NCBI GenBank assembly: GCA_036271875.1
Contig: DATAZU010000010.1
Span: 117,983-181,982 of the forward strand
DNA from: Galbitalea sp036271875
GTDB lineage: Bacteria > Actinomycetota > Actinomycetes > Actinomycetales > Microbacteriaceae
Reading direction: 5' to 3'
Length of the DNA stretch: 64,000 nt
Shown: in pieces, positions 32,764 to 41,174 of the stretch
Numbering within the stretch: the first letter of the stretch is position 1
Layout: each line of letters begins with the position of its first letter
The notes under the pieces: model-generated
The model's input: only the letters and a program-made list of their open reading frames with translations
What the model was told of the DNA's origin: nothing
The model's database searches: none
Program-made: the position numbers and the translations under genes

Positions 32764-33536
32764 CAACGCTCGTCCACACCGGCATCCTGACTGCTCGCCA
32801 ACTGCGCGCTTTCCTGCGCGTGCCGGCCTACCTCATCATGAATCTCATCCAGCCGGTCATCTGGCTGCTGCTCTTCGGGCAGCTGTTCGTATCGATCGTC
32901 GACATCCCCGGCTTCACGGGTGGTTCGAGCTATCTCGTCTTCCTGACGCCCGGCATCGTCATGATGATGGCTCTGTTCGGGAGCTCCTGGGCCGGCACCT
33001 CGTACATCCAGGACATGGATCGCGGGGTCATGGACCGATTCCTCACCTCGCCGACCAGTCGCACCGGGTTGATCCTTGCCACGATGCTCTACCAGGCGGT
33101 GCTCACCGTGATCCAGACACTCGTCGTACTCGGGGTCGCCTGGCTCGCCGGCGCACGATTCGGTGGTGGCTTCGTTGGCATCCTCATTCTGTTGCTCTCC
33201 GCCGTGCTGTTGACGTTCGTGTTCGCAGCGTTCTCGAACGCGATCGCCCTGCTCGCCAAGCAGCAGACAGCCCTCATCGCGATCTCGCAGATCCTGTCAT
33301 TTCCGCTGATGTTTCTGAGCTCGGCAATTATGGATACGACGCTGTCCCCGGCGTGGGTTGGGGATGTCGCCCGCTACAACCCGTTCGAGTGGGCCGTAGA
33401 TGCTGGCCGCGGTGCGCTGCAATCCTCGCCGGACTGGGCGACAATCTGGGCCAATCTCGGACTGCTCGCGGCGCTCGTGGTCGTGATGACGTGGCTCGCT
33501 ACTCGCGCGTTTCGCGTGTACCAGCGTTCGGTGTAG
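32760..33536 (+). CDS. ABC-2 type exporter permease (DrrB-like)
   Basis: 258 residues with six hydrophobic segments; YLIMNLIQPVIWLLLFGQLF, YLVFLTPGIVMMMALFGSSWAGTSYIQDMDRGVMDRFLTSPTSR and VARYNPFEWAVDAGR are typical of ABC-2 / DrrB permeases. The start ATG at 32760 overlaps the ATPase stop (ATGA). It forms the channel of the exporter controlled by the upstream PadR regulator. Confidence 0.92.
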   Translation: MTTLVHTGILTARQLRAFLRVPAYLIMNLIQPVIWLLLFGQLFVSIVDIPGFTGGSSYLVFLTPGIVMMMALFGSSWAGTSYIQDMDRGVMDRFLTSPTSRTGLILATMLYQAVLTVIQTLVVLGVAWLAGARFGGGFVGILILLLSAVLLTFVFAAFSNAIALLAKQQTALIAISQILSFPLMFLSSAIMDTTLSPAWVGDVARYNPFEWAVDAGRGALQSSPDWATIWANLGLLAALVVVMTWLATRAFRVYQRSV

Positions 33537-33537
33537 C

Positions 33538-33560
33538 GCCCTTCGACAAGCTCAGGGACC
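33538..33560 (+). repeat. REP-like element after DrrB-like gene
   Basis: GCCCTTCGACAAGCTCAGGG plus ACC, the clearest copy of the dispersed motif. It starts directly after the stop codon of the permease gene and ends a few bases before the stop of the convergent glucosidase gene. CCCT/AGGG arms could fold and serve as a bidirectional terminator. Confidence 0.8.
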
Positions 33561-33565
33561 ACCCG

Positions 33566-35248
33566 CTAGGCGAGCCACGCCGTGCAGTTGGGAGCGAGCT
33601 CGTGGTCGATCACCGCGTCGGGCTCGCTCATCAGAAGCACCGAAACGCGATGCGGGAGCGGCAGCGGGTGATGCCCGAAGTTGGTAACAACACGCACGCC
33701 GGAGTTCTCGAAATGCAGGACGTCCTTGGTCGCCAGCTGCCAGCGGATGTCGCCACGGCCGAGCCCCCGCTCCCGCCTGAGCTCTATCGCTCGACGGTAC
33801 AGCTCGAGCGTCGAACCAACGACGCCATCCTGCTGGTCGACGGCAAGCGCTGCAAACTCAGGAGGCTGTGGCAGCCAGCTCGAACCGGATTCGTTGAATC
33901 CGTACGCGGGAGCCTGGCTCTTCCACGGCAGCGGGACGCGGCATCCGTCTCGGCCGATTTCGAGACCAGCCGTTCGGAAGAACGCCGGGTCCTGTCGAGT
34001 CTCGTCGGGCAGGGTTGTGTGCTCGGGCAGCCCAAGCTCTTCGCCCTCGAACACGTATGCGGAGCCCGGCAGCGCAAACATCATGAGTGACGCGGCGCGA
34101 GCCCGACGCAGTCCGAGTTCGGTCCGCGGCTGCTCATCCGCGGGGCCGATCCCCTTTGGCCAGCTCGTCGGATCACCCAGCCCGAAGCGCGTGCTGTGTC
34201 GCACGACGTCATGATTGGAGAGCACCCACGTGGTCGTTGCGCCAACCGAACGATTGTCGGCGAGCGCCGCGTCGATGCTGCGACGCAGGCCGGTGGCGTT
34301 CCATCCCGTTGTCATGAATTCGAAGTTGAACGCCTGCTGCATCTCGTCGGCGCGCACGTAGCGGCTCAGTCGCGAGGTCGGCGAGACCCAGGCTTCGGCA
34401 ACGAGGATGCGGTCGGGACCGTATTCCGCAAGCACCCGGTGCCAGTTGCGATAGATGTCGTGGACGCCCTCCTGGTCCCACATCGGTCCGACATTGCTGC
34501 CGCCCGTGAGAAGCCCGGCGGTCTCGTCGGTATCGGGCAGCCCCTCGACCTTGACGAGACCGTGTGCAACATCGACGCGGAATCCGTCAACTCCGCGATC
34601 AAGCCAGAACCGCAGTACCGATTCGAACTCTCCAACGACTTCCGGGTTGTTCCAGTCGAGATCAGGTTGGGATGAATCGAAGAGGTGCAGGTACCACTGG
34701 CCGTCGTCGACGCGCGTCCACGCGGACCCGCCGAAGATCGATTGCCAGTTGTTTGGTGGAAGCTCCCGAGCGGTCCCTGAGCCCGTCGAAGGGTTGCCAT
34801 CGCGGAACAAATAGCGCCCGCGTTCCGCGCTTCCCGGTGTCGCCGCCAGTGCCGCCACAAACCACTCGTGGGCGCTCGACGTGTGGTTCGGCACCATGTC
34901 GATGAGAACTCGAAAGCCGAGCTCATGTGCTCGCGCGAGCATCCGGTCGAAGTCGGCGAGAGTGCCGAACACCGGGTCGACGTTTCGGTAGTCGGCGACG
35001 TCGTAACCGGCATCCGCCTGGGGTGAGACATAGAACGGAGAGAGCCAGATCGCATCGACGCCGAGTCGCTTCAGATAGTCCAGCCGTGACGCGATGCCAA
35101 TCAAATCACCGATGCCGTCCCCGTTGCCGTCGGCGAATGAGCGAGGGTAGATCTGATAGATGACGGCGTCATCCCACCATCGGCTCACGGACTCGGATGC
35201 TGTGCCCTGTGGGTGCGCAGACGAGAGGGTCGCTGTTTCGAGTTCCAT
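33566..35248 (-). CDS. GH13 alpha-glucosidase
   Basis: 560 residues, cytoplasmic. GH13 regions: DVADYRNVDPVFG, DMVPNHTS, GFRVDVAH with nucleophile D226, LVAEAW with acid E285 and LSNHDVV with D347. The pattern fits alpha-glucosidases of the oligo-1,6-glucosidase/GH13_30 type, which split imported maltose, trehalose or similar glucosides. ATG at 35248 lies 8 bases after a TATACA box, so the mRNA may be leaderless. A REP-like element at 34772-34793 encodes NPSTGSGT (residues 152-159) in a loop just before PPNNWQSIFGG. Divergent from the alpha-glucoside importer, sharing its operators. Confidence 0.92.
   Translation of the reverse strand: MELETATLSSAHPQGTASESVSRWWDDAVIYQIYPRSFADGNGDGIGDLIGIASRLDYLKRLGVDAIWLSPFYVSPQADAGYDVADYRNVDPVFGTLADFDRMLARAHELGFRVLIDMVPNHTSSAHEWFVAALAATPGSAERGRYLFRDGNPSTGSGTARELPPNNWQSIFGGSAWTRVDDGQWYLHLFDSSQPDLDWNNPEVVGEFESVLRFWLDRGVDGFRVDVAHGLVKVEGLPDTDETAGLLTGGSNVGPMWDQEGVHDIYRNWHRVLAEYGPDRILVAEAWVSPTSRLSRYVRADEMQQAFNFEFMTTGWNATGLRRSIDAALADNRSVGATTTWVLSNHDVVRHSTRFGLGDPTSWPKGIGPADEQPRTELGLRRARAASLMMFALPGSAYVFEGEELGLPEHTTLPDETRQDPAFFRTAGLEIGRDGCRVPLPWKSQAPAYGFNESGSSWLPQPPEFAALAVDQQDGVVGSTLELYRRAIELRRERGLGRGDIRWQLATKDVLHFENSGVRVVTNFGHHPLPLPHRVSVLLMSEPDAVIDHELAPNCTAWLA
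34772..34793 (-). repeat. REP-like element inside glucosidase gene
   Basis: Reading on the minus strand: CCCTTCGACGGGCTCAGGGA then CC. It is in frame with the glucosidase and translated as PSTGSGT, in a surface loop near residue 155. Family members usually have a short Gly-rich loop here, so the insertion is probably tolerated. Confidence 0.8.
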
Positions 35249-35256
35249 TGAGGAAA

Positions 35257-35295
35257 TGTATACCGCAATGTAAGCGCTTTCGTAAAACGCTTGCA
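35257..35295. promoter_or_regulatory. Twin LacI-type operators between glucosidase and importer
   Basis: TGTAAGCGCTTTCG (35269-35282) and, in the other orientation, GTAAAACGCTTGCA (35282-35295) both follow the TGnAAGCGnTTnCA pattern of LacI-family sites and abut. A minus-strand -10 TATACA lies at 35262-35257, 8 bases before the glucosidase ATG, so the first operator sits between its -10 and -35. The repressor is most likely the LacI protein encoded at 39032-40054. Confidence 0.75.
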
Positions 35296-35389
35296 TAACC
35301 ATCTGCCCGCAAGGTACGTTCAGCAGAACACAGCGTCGCGCTGCACCCTGCCGCGACGTTCTGCCCCCTACTCAAAGAGGAGTCGAAAG

Positions 35390-36742
35390 TTGACAGCACA
35401 ACGCGTGTTTTCTGCACGCCGTCGCGTAATCGTGGCCGTCGCAGTAACAGCAGTCACAGGTCTGGCGCTAGCCGGCTGCACCACAGCAAATCCCGGTTCG
35501 TCGAGCAGCAACACGAGCCTCAAAGGTAAGACCGTCACCATCTACGGGCCGGACACCGGCACGGAGGCCACCGAGCTGAACGCGTCATGGGCGTCGTTCG
35601 AAAAGCAGACGGGCATCACCATCAAGTACACCGGTGACGGAAACTTCACCTCGAACATCGCAACGAAGATCCAGGGCGGTGACCTGCCGAACATCGCGAT
35701 GTTCCCGCAGCCCGGACTGCTCTCGGCCGCGATTGCAACAGGATCGGTCAAGCCGGTTGGCGCGGAAACCGAAGCCAGCGTTAAGAAGAACTTCTCCTCC
35801 GACTGGCAGGGCTACGTTTCGAGCAAGGGCAAGATGTACGGTACCCCGCTCGACGCGAGCGTCAAGGGCTACATCTGGTACACGCCCGCCGACTTCACCA
35901 AGTGGGGAATCTCGGTTCCGAAGACGTACTCCGACCTGGTCTCCGACATCGGCAAGATCCAGTCGACGACCGGCAAGGCGCCGTTCTGCGCCGGATTCAA
36001 CTCAGGTACCGCATCCGGATGGCCCGGCGCCGACTTCCTCGCTGAGATGGTTCTGAGCTCGGCCGGACCGAAGGTCTACGACTCGTGGGTCGCCGGCAAG
36101 ACGAAGTTCACCTCGGCCAAGATCGACAACGCCTTCACGCTGCTCGGTCAGATCCTGCAGAACCCGAAGTACGTGAACGCCGGATTCGGCAACGTCGCAT
36201 CGATCAACGCAACAGCGTTCGGAGATGTCGCAGCCAAGGTCGCCAACGGATCGTGCGCGATGACGAACCAGGCAACGTTCCTCGAGGCCAGCTTCGAGAC
36301 GACGAAGACCGCCGCAGGCGCAGTGCCGACGGTCGGTCCGACGGGCGATGTCTGGGCCTTCCCGCTTCCCTCGGTCAACTCCGGTAACGCCGTTGTTGGT
36401 GGTGGCGACTTCGCCGCAGCCTTCGACAGCAACGCCGCGACGCAGAAGGTCATGACCTACCTGTCGAGCGCCGCGTGGGCAAACAGCCTCATCACGGTCA
36501 AGGGCGCGTCGTTCATCAGCGCAAACAAGGGTGTTGACGCATCCAAGGAAACCGACCCGCTGCTGAAGAGTGCCATCCAGACGCTGCAGTCCTCGGACAC
36601 CACGTTCCGGTTCGGTGCGGATGACGCAATGCCGACCGTCGTGGAGAACGCCTTCTGGAAGGGCATCGTCGACTGGACCAACGGAATGCCGCAGAAGCAG
36701 GCGGAAGCCGAGATCCAGGCAGCATGGGCGAACGCCAACTAG
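35390..36742 (+). CDS. Alpha-glucoside-binding lipoprotein (AglE-like)
   Basis: 450 residues. TTG at 35390 is chosen because AAAGAGGAG lies 7 bases upstream and the product begins with a proper lipoprotein signal (RRRVIVAVAVTAVTGLALAGC). The mature part is an extracellular solute-binding domain of the maltose/alpha-glucoside type: VTIYGPDTGTEATELNASWASFEKQTGI, GTPLDASVKGYIWYTPADFTKWG, GDVWAFPLPSVNSGNAVVGGGDFAAAF. Induced with the permeases downstream; the hairpin at 36813-36834 probably reduces transcription into them, giving excess binding protein. Confidence 0.9.
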   Translation: MTAQRVFSARRRVIVAVAVTAVTGLALAGCTTANPGSSSSNTSLKGKTVTIYGPDTGTEATELNASWASFEKQTGITIKYTGDGNFTSNIATKIQGGDLPNIAMFPQPGLLSAAIATGSVKPVGAETEASVKKNFSSDWQGYVSSKGKMYGTPLDASVKGYIWYTPADFTKWGISVPKTYSDLVSDIGKIQSTTGKAPFCAGFNSGTASGWPGADFLAEMVLSSAGPKVYDSWVAGKTKFTSAKIDNAFTLLGQILQNPKYVNAGFGNVASINATAFGDVAAKVANGSCAMTNQATFLEASFETTKTAAGAVPTVGPTGDVWAFPLPSVNSGNAVVGGGDFAAAFDSNAATQKVMTYLSSAAWANSLITVKGASFISANKGVDASKETDPLLKSAIQTLQSSDTTFRFGADDAMPTVVENAFWKGIVDWTNGMPQKQAEAEIQAAWANAN

Positions 36743-36812
36743 ATATCAGGTAATTCGCAAGACCAGTAACACTCTCGAGGGTCGCTTCGGTACCGTGTCA
36801 ACAGGCACAGCC

Positions 36813-36834
36813 GGGGCGGCCCTCGAACCGCCCC
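36813..36834 (+). terminator. GC-rich hairpin between binding protein and permease genes
   Basis: GGGGCGG (36813-36819) pairs with CCGCCCC (36828-36834) around an 8-base loop CCCTCGAA. It lies 71 bases after the binding-protein stop codon and 47 bases before the first permease. No T-run follows, so partial termination or mRNA protection is more likely than a full stop. Confidence 0.5.
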
Positions 36835-36880
36835 CGTTCCGCCGCAATTGAGTCCACCGTCGTACTCGAAAGGGTCATGA

Positions 36881-38026
36881 ATGTCCCAATTTTTCCAATG
36901 GATGGCGACCCTGCCATCCCTGCTCCAGGTTCTTGTCATCCTCGTGGCGTTCGGCGTTGTCGTCGCCCTCATCCTCTTCTTCATCGAACTGGCACCCCGC
37001 CGAGGTCGCGGATATTCGATCATGCGACTGGTGGTCGCCATCGCCGTCCCCGCGATCATCGTTCTGGCCCTCGGCGTCTACAACGACGCGGTGTGGCTGG
37101 TGCCCGTTGCCGCCGCACTCGGTGCCGGACTGTTCCTCCTGGACAGGCGGGCGCGAGGCGGAACAGGTTCGCTGCTCCAACTGACCGCGTTCATGTTCCC
37201 GGCCGTACTGCTGCTCGCTATCGGCCTGCTGTACCCGACCATCAAGACGATCGTTGACGCGTTCCTCAGCAACGACGGATCGCAGTTCGTCGGCCTCCAG
37301 AACTTCGTCTACGTGTTCTCCCCGGCCAATCAGGGTGTGCTTGCGCTGGTCAACCAGGTCGTCTGGGTGATCATCACGCCGGTGCTCGCGACCGCGATCG
37401 GACTCGCCTACGCGGTGTTCGTTGACCGGAGTCGCGGCGAGAAAGTCCTCAAGGTCTTTGTCTTCATGCCGGTCGCGATCTCGCTTGTTGGTGCGTCGAT
37501 CATCTTCAAGTTCTTCTTCGACTACCAGCAGGGAGTCCAGATCGGACTCCTCAACCAGATCGTCGTCTCATTCGGTGGTACCCCGGTGAGCTGGCTGCAG
37601 ACGCCCTACGTGAACACCGCGCTGCTGATCATCGTCCTCATCTGGACGCAGACCGGGTTTGCCATGGTCCTGCTCTCCGCCGCCATCAAGGGCATTCCGG
37701 ACGAGCAGGTCGAAGCCGCTGAGCTGGATGGAGCGAACGCCTTCCAGCGCTTCCGCAACGTGACGATCCCGGGCATCCGGCCAACCATCATCGTGGTCTG
37801 GGTCACGATCGCAATTGTGTCGCTCAAGGTCTACGACGTGATCGCGGCGACCACGACCGGCCAGAACGACTCGACCGTGATCAGCTACCAGATGGTTCGG
37901 CTGTTCCAGAACCTGCCACCACAGAACGGTGGGTCCTCCGCTGAGGCCGTGATCCTGTTCATTCTGATCCTGCCGTTCCTCATCTATAACGCCAACAACA
38001 TCCGGAAGCAGAGGTTGGGCCTGTGA
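36881..38026 (+). CDS. Alpha-glucoside ABC importer permease (AglF-like)
   Basis: 381 residues. Three extra hydrophobic segments at the N terminus (residues about 10-85) precede the six-helix MalF-type core; the EAA loop reads EAAELDGANAFQRFRNVTIPGIRPT. The N-terminal extension is usual in AglF-type proteins. It overlaps the next permease by ATGA/GTGA. No ATPase gene follows; as in many actinobacteria a shared MsiK-type ATPase elsewhere must energise this importer. Confidence 0.92.
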   Translation: MSQFFQWMATLPSLLQVLVILVAFGVVVALILFFIELAPRRGRGYSIMRLVVAIAVPAIIVLALGVYNDAVWLVPVAAALGAGLFLLDRRARGGTGSLLQLTAFMFPAVLLLAIGLLYPTIKTIVDAFLSNDGSQFVGLQNFVYVFSPANQGVLALVNQVVWVIITPVLATAIGLAYAVFVDRSRGEKVLKVFVFMPVAISLVGASIIFKFFFDYQQGVQIGLLNQIVVSFGGTPVSWLQTPYVNTALLIIVLIWTQTGFAMVLLSAAIKGIPDEQVEAAELDGANAFQRFRNVTIPGIRPTIIVVWVTIAIVSLKVYDVIAATTTGQNDSTVISYQMVRLFQNLPPQNGGSSAEAVILFILILPFLIYNANNIRKQRLGL

Positions 38027-38991
38027 TCGCCACCGACATTGACCCGCGCTCCGCGCGCCAGGTCGAGAAGGCAACGCGTCGCGCAGAAAACGCCGCGCTC
38101 AATGACTCGAAGAAACGGCTCTCCAGCAAGGGCGCGACGATCGCCGCGATTATCATCGCGGTCATCTGGACCATCCCGACCTTCGGGCTCCTGGTTACCT
38201 CGTTCCGCCAGCCGGCAGACATCACCACGTCGGGATGGTGGACGGTATTCACCAACCCGAACCTGACGATTTCGAACTACTCGAACACGCTGAACTTCCT
38301 GGACACCGAAACGGTCGCGCAGTCGTTCCTGAACTCGATCGTCATCGTCATTCCGGCGACGATCATTCCGATCGCATTGGCGCTGCTCGCGGCATACGCG
38401 TTCGCCTGGGTCGACTTCCGCGGCAAGAACTTCCTCTTCGTTGCGGTGTTCTCGTTGCAGGTTGTTCCCATTCAGGTTGCCCTCGTACCGCTGCTCAGCC
38501 TGTTCTCGGACGGTGTCACCATCGGCAACTGGGCGGTGTTCCCCGGGCTCAACCTGAATGGTGTTGATGGCAGCTTCGCTCGCATCTGGATTGCGCACAC
38601 GATCTTCGCGCTTCCGCTCGCGATCTTCCTGCTGCACAACTTCATCGCCGCCCTGCCGAACGACATCATGGAAGCCGCCAAGATCGACGGCGCAAGCCAC
38701 GGGCAGATCTTCTTCAGGATCGTGTTCCCACTGGCTCGCCCGGCGATCGCGTCGTTTGCCATCCTGCAGTTCCTCTGGGTCTGGAACGACCTGCTGGTCG
38801 CGACGATCTTCTCGTCTGGCAACAACTTCCCCATCACGAAGTTGCTCACCGACCTGTCCGGTACATACGGCCAGCAGTGGTACCTGCTGTCGGCCGGTAC
38901 GTTCCTCGCGATCATCCCGCCGCTCATTGTGTTCTTCGCCCTGCAGCGCTACTTCGTGCGCGGACTCCTGGCCGGCGCAACGAAGGGGTGA
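38023..38991 (+). CDS. Alpha-glucoside ABC importer permease (AglG-like)
   Basis: 322 residues, MalG-type. A charged N terminus of about 40 residues is followed by six hydrophobic segments, and the EAA loop reads EAAKIDGASHGQIFFRIVFPLARPA. GTG start at 38023 overlaps the previous stop. Pairs with the AglF-like permease. The LacI gene follows after 40 bases. Confidence 0.93.
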   Translation: MIATDIDPRSARQVEKATRRAENAALNDSKKRLSSKGATIAAIIIAVIWTIPTFGLLVTSFRQPADITTSGWWTVFTNPNLTISNYSNTLNFLDTETVAQSFLNSIVIVIPATIIPIALALLAAYAFAWVDFRGKNFLFVAVFSLQVVPIQVALVPLLSLFSDGVTIGNWAVFPGLNLNGVDGSFARIWIAHTIFALPLAIFLLHNFIAALPNDIMEAAKIDGASHGQIFFRIVFPLARPAIASFAILQFLWVWNDLLVATIFSSGNNFPITKLLTDLSGTYGQQWYLLSAGTFLAIIPPLIVFFALQRYFVRGLLAGATKG

Positions 38992-39031
38992 GAATGGTGC
39001 ATCATTCCTATTGAACAATCGACTTGGGGTG

Positions 39032-40054
39032 ATGCACGCCGTGACCAGCATTGACGACGTTGCGCGAGCTTCCGGAGTGTCTACCGCGACCGTGTCGCGA
39101 GCACTCCGGGGGCTGCCCAACGTGTCCGACGCGACGCGAACGCGCATCCGGACGATCGCGGACGAACTCGGCTACGTCGCATCGTCGAGCGCGTCCGGGC
39201 TCGCCTCCGGTCGCACGCTGGCCATGGGAGTCGTCGCGCCGTCGGTCAGCCGCTGGTTCTACACCACGGTGATCGAAGGCATCGACGCCGCCCTCCGTGA
39301 CGCCAACTACGACATGATCCTGTACAACCTCGCGAGCCGGGGTGGCGACCGGGAGCGGGTATTCCACCGCTCCATCTTGCGCAAGCGAACGGATGCGCTG
39401 ATCGCGGTCGGAATGGATTTCTCGGCAGACGAGCGGGAGCAGTTGCTCTCGCTGGGCCATCCGACCATCATGATCGGCGGCCCGGTACGCGGCATCCGTC
39501 ACGTCGGCATCGACGAGCGCGGGGTCGCCCGTCAGGCCACCGACTACCTGGTCGGCCTGGGGCACCGCGACATCGCGCACCTCGGTGGCGACGACGACGA
39601 GGGGCTGAACCGCGAGGTGCCGCTCGGGCGCCGCAACGGCTATTTGGATGCCCTTGCCGATGCCGGCATCGCTCCGCGGGCCGAGTGGATGCTGTCCGGC
39701 CGCTTCTCGCTCACCGCGAGTCGCGAGGTCATCGGTGAACTTCTGGACCGGTCGACCCGGCGTCCGACCGCCATCTTTGCCAGCTCCGATGAAATGGCGA
39801 TCGGAGCGATCCTTGCCGCGACCGATCGGGGACTTCGGGTGCCAGACGACATCTCGATCATGGGCATCGACAATCACGACCTGTCTGAATCCTTCGGCCT
39901 GACGACCATGGCGCAGGATCCGTACGAGCAGGGCAGACTCGGCGCTCGCATCCTGCTCGACGACCTGAGCGGAGGCCCGCTCTCGCGCAAGACCTCGGTG
40001 AAGGCATCCGCTCACCTGCTCGAGCGCACGAGCACTGGTCGGCCCGCCCGCTAG
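39032..40054 (+). CDS. LacI-family repressor of alpha-glucoside genes
   Basis: 340 residues. The helix-turn-helix SIDDVARASGVSTATVSRALRGLPNVSDATRTRI is followed by the sugar-binding fold (LAMGVVAPSVSRWFYTTVIEGIDAAL, DIAHLGG, RPTAIFASSDEMAIGAI, ISIMGIDNHDL). ATG at 39032 or GTG at 39041 are both possible. An inverted repeat GTGCATCA (38998) / TGATGCAC (39030) flanks the start and could be an autoregulatory site. It most likely binds the twin operators at 35269-35295. Confidence 0.92.
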   Translation: MHAVTSIDDVARASGVSTATVSRALRGLPNVSDATRTRIRTIADELGYVASSSASGLASGRTLAMGVVAPSVSRWFYTTVIEGIDAALRDANYDMILYNLASRGGDRERVFHRSILRKRTDALIAVGMDFSADEREQLLSLGHPTIMIGGPVRGIRHVGIDERGVARQATDYLVGLGHRDIAHLGGDDDEGLNREVPLGRRNGYLDALADAGIAPRAEWMLSGRFSLTASREVIGELLDRSTRRPTAIFASSDEMAIGAILAATDRGLRVPDDISIMGIDNHDLSESFGLTTMAQDPYEQGRLGARILLDDLSGGPLSRKTSVKASAHLLERTSTGRPAR

Positions 40055-40170
40055 ATCGCCACTCGATCGGGCAAGGATTTTGGCCCCGGGTCACGTCCCG
40101 TTCACCTTTCGCTCACGTGGCGCTGCGACTGTTAAGACACAGCACCTGTCGGAAAAGGATCGAGGCATCC

Positions 40171-41133
40171 GTGGACGGCTTTTCATCAGATCGAACCTCG
40201 GGTCAAGCTCTGGCCTGGGTCGAATCTCCCCTCCAGCTCATCGCAGCGGCGGAATGGGCGGCGACTCGAAAAGAGCCGATCGTCGTCGCGCTGCGACTCA
40301 GCGGGCCGCAGATGGCGACGACCGCCGAAGAGCTTCTCGCACGCGGAGCCCGCTTCGCCGAGTGTGTGCCGTTCTACGGCATCCCGTGGGGCCTTTTGGG
40401 CAAGCACACGACGTGGGCCATCGGGGACGCGTTCTCCGGTCAATTCCGCCTTGCCGCGTCGTTTCTTCGTCCGGCCGCGATCACCCTCCTCGACGACGGT
40501 GCTCTGACGCTTGCGGTCGCCGATGCCCTGCTCGAACGGACCGGATACACACGGCCGGGCAATCACGAATCCGCTCTCGCGACACTCCTCGGCGGCACGG
40601 CCCGCAACCGGATGCTTCGGATGGCACGCACCGAGCGCCTCGAGATCTCGACCGCCTTCGCGCTCGGGGACGAGCGGCTCACGCTGCTCGCGGACCGTGG
40701 CATCCGCGTCACGCCGCACCGCCTCGAGTGGGTTCGCCGAACCGCCCGGGCGATCGAGGTTCCGGGCAACCGCGTTCTGCTGGGAAGCGCACGGCCGAGC
40801 GACGGCCTTATCCCCAAGGCCGAATACCTCAGCTGGGTCGCGTCGGAATCGGCGAAGGGCCAGATCGCCTATCTCCCGCACCGCCGTGAGAAGGCGGACA
40901 TGCTGGATGCGGTTTCCGAGTTTCCCGGCGTGACGGTCTTCGAAACCGGCCTACCGGTCGAACTTGTGCTCGCCGGAGCCCGGGAGCCGCTCGAGGTGTT
41001 GACCCTCCCCACGAGCGCAGAGACGACGCTTCGCCATGTTCTCGCGGGTACCGGCAGCAGCATCCGTCGCCGCAGCGCCGCCACGGTCGCCACGGTCGCC
41101 ACGACGGATGCTCCCGGGTCACCCTTGCCGTAG
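40171..41133 (+). CDS. Sialyltransferase-like (GT52/polysialyltransferase-like) protein
   Basis: 320 residues, soluble. The start ALAWVESPLQLIAAAEWAA resembles the opening strand and helix of GT52 and bacterial polysialyltransferases. Two further points fit: a D/E-D/E-G motif in ITLLDDGALT (about residue 112) and a basic YLPHRREK stretch (about residue 236) where the family has an HP motif, here His-Arg. The tail is Thr/Ala-rich with a small repeat (TVATVAT). GTG at 40171 is chosen from the upstream purine-rich GAGG. It may transfer a sugar acid onto a surface glycan. The call rests on short motifs and is tentative. Confidence 0.5.
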   Translation: MDGFSSDRTSGQALAWVESPLQLIAAAEWAATRKEPIVVALRLSGPQMATTAEELLARGARFAECVPFYGIPWGLLGKHTTWAIGDAFSGQFRLAASFLRPAAITLLDDGALTLAVADALLERTGYTRPGNHESALATLLGGTARNRMLRMARTERLEISTAFALGDERLTLLADRGIRVTPHRLEWVRRTARAIEVPGNRVLLGSARPSDGLIPKAEYLSWVASESAKGQIAYLPHRREKADMLDAVSEFPGVTVFETGLPVELVLAGAREPLEVLTLPTSAETTLRHVLAGTGSSIRRRSAATVATVATTDAPGSPLP

Positions 41134-41174
41134 ACGCCCCCGAGGCGACCGACCCCTGCCATTAGCATTGCCTC

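Noticed and set aside
37984..39147. A 387-codon minus-strand frame opposite the AglG-like permease
   Set aside because: Arg/Glu/Asp-rich antisense of a clear permease gene; no start signal.
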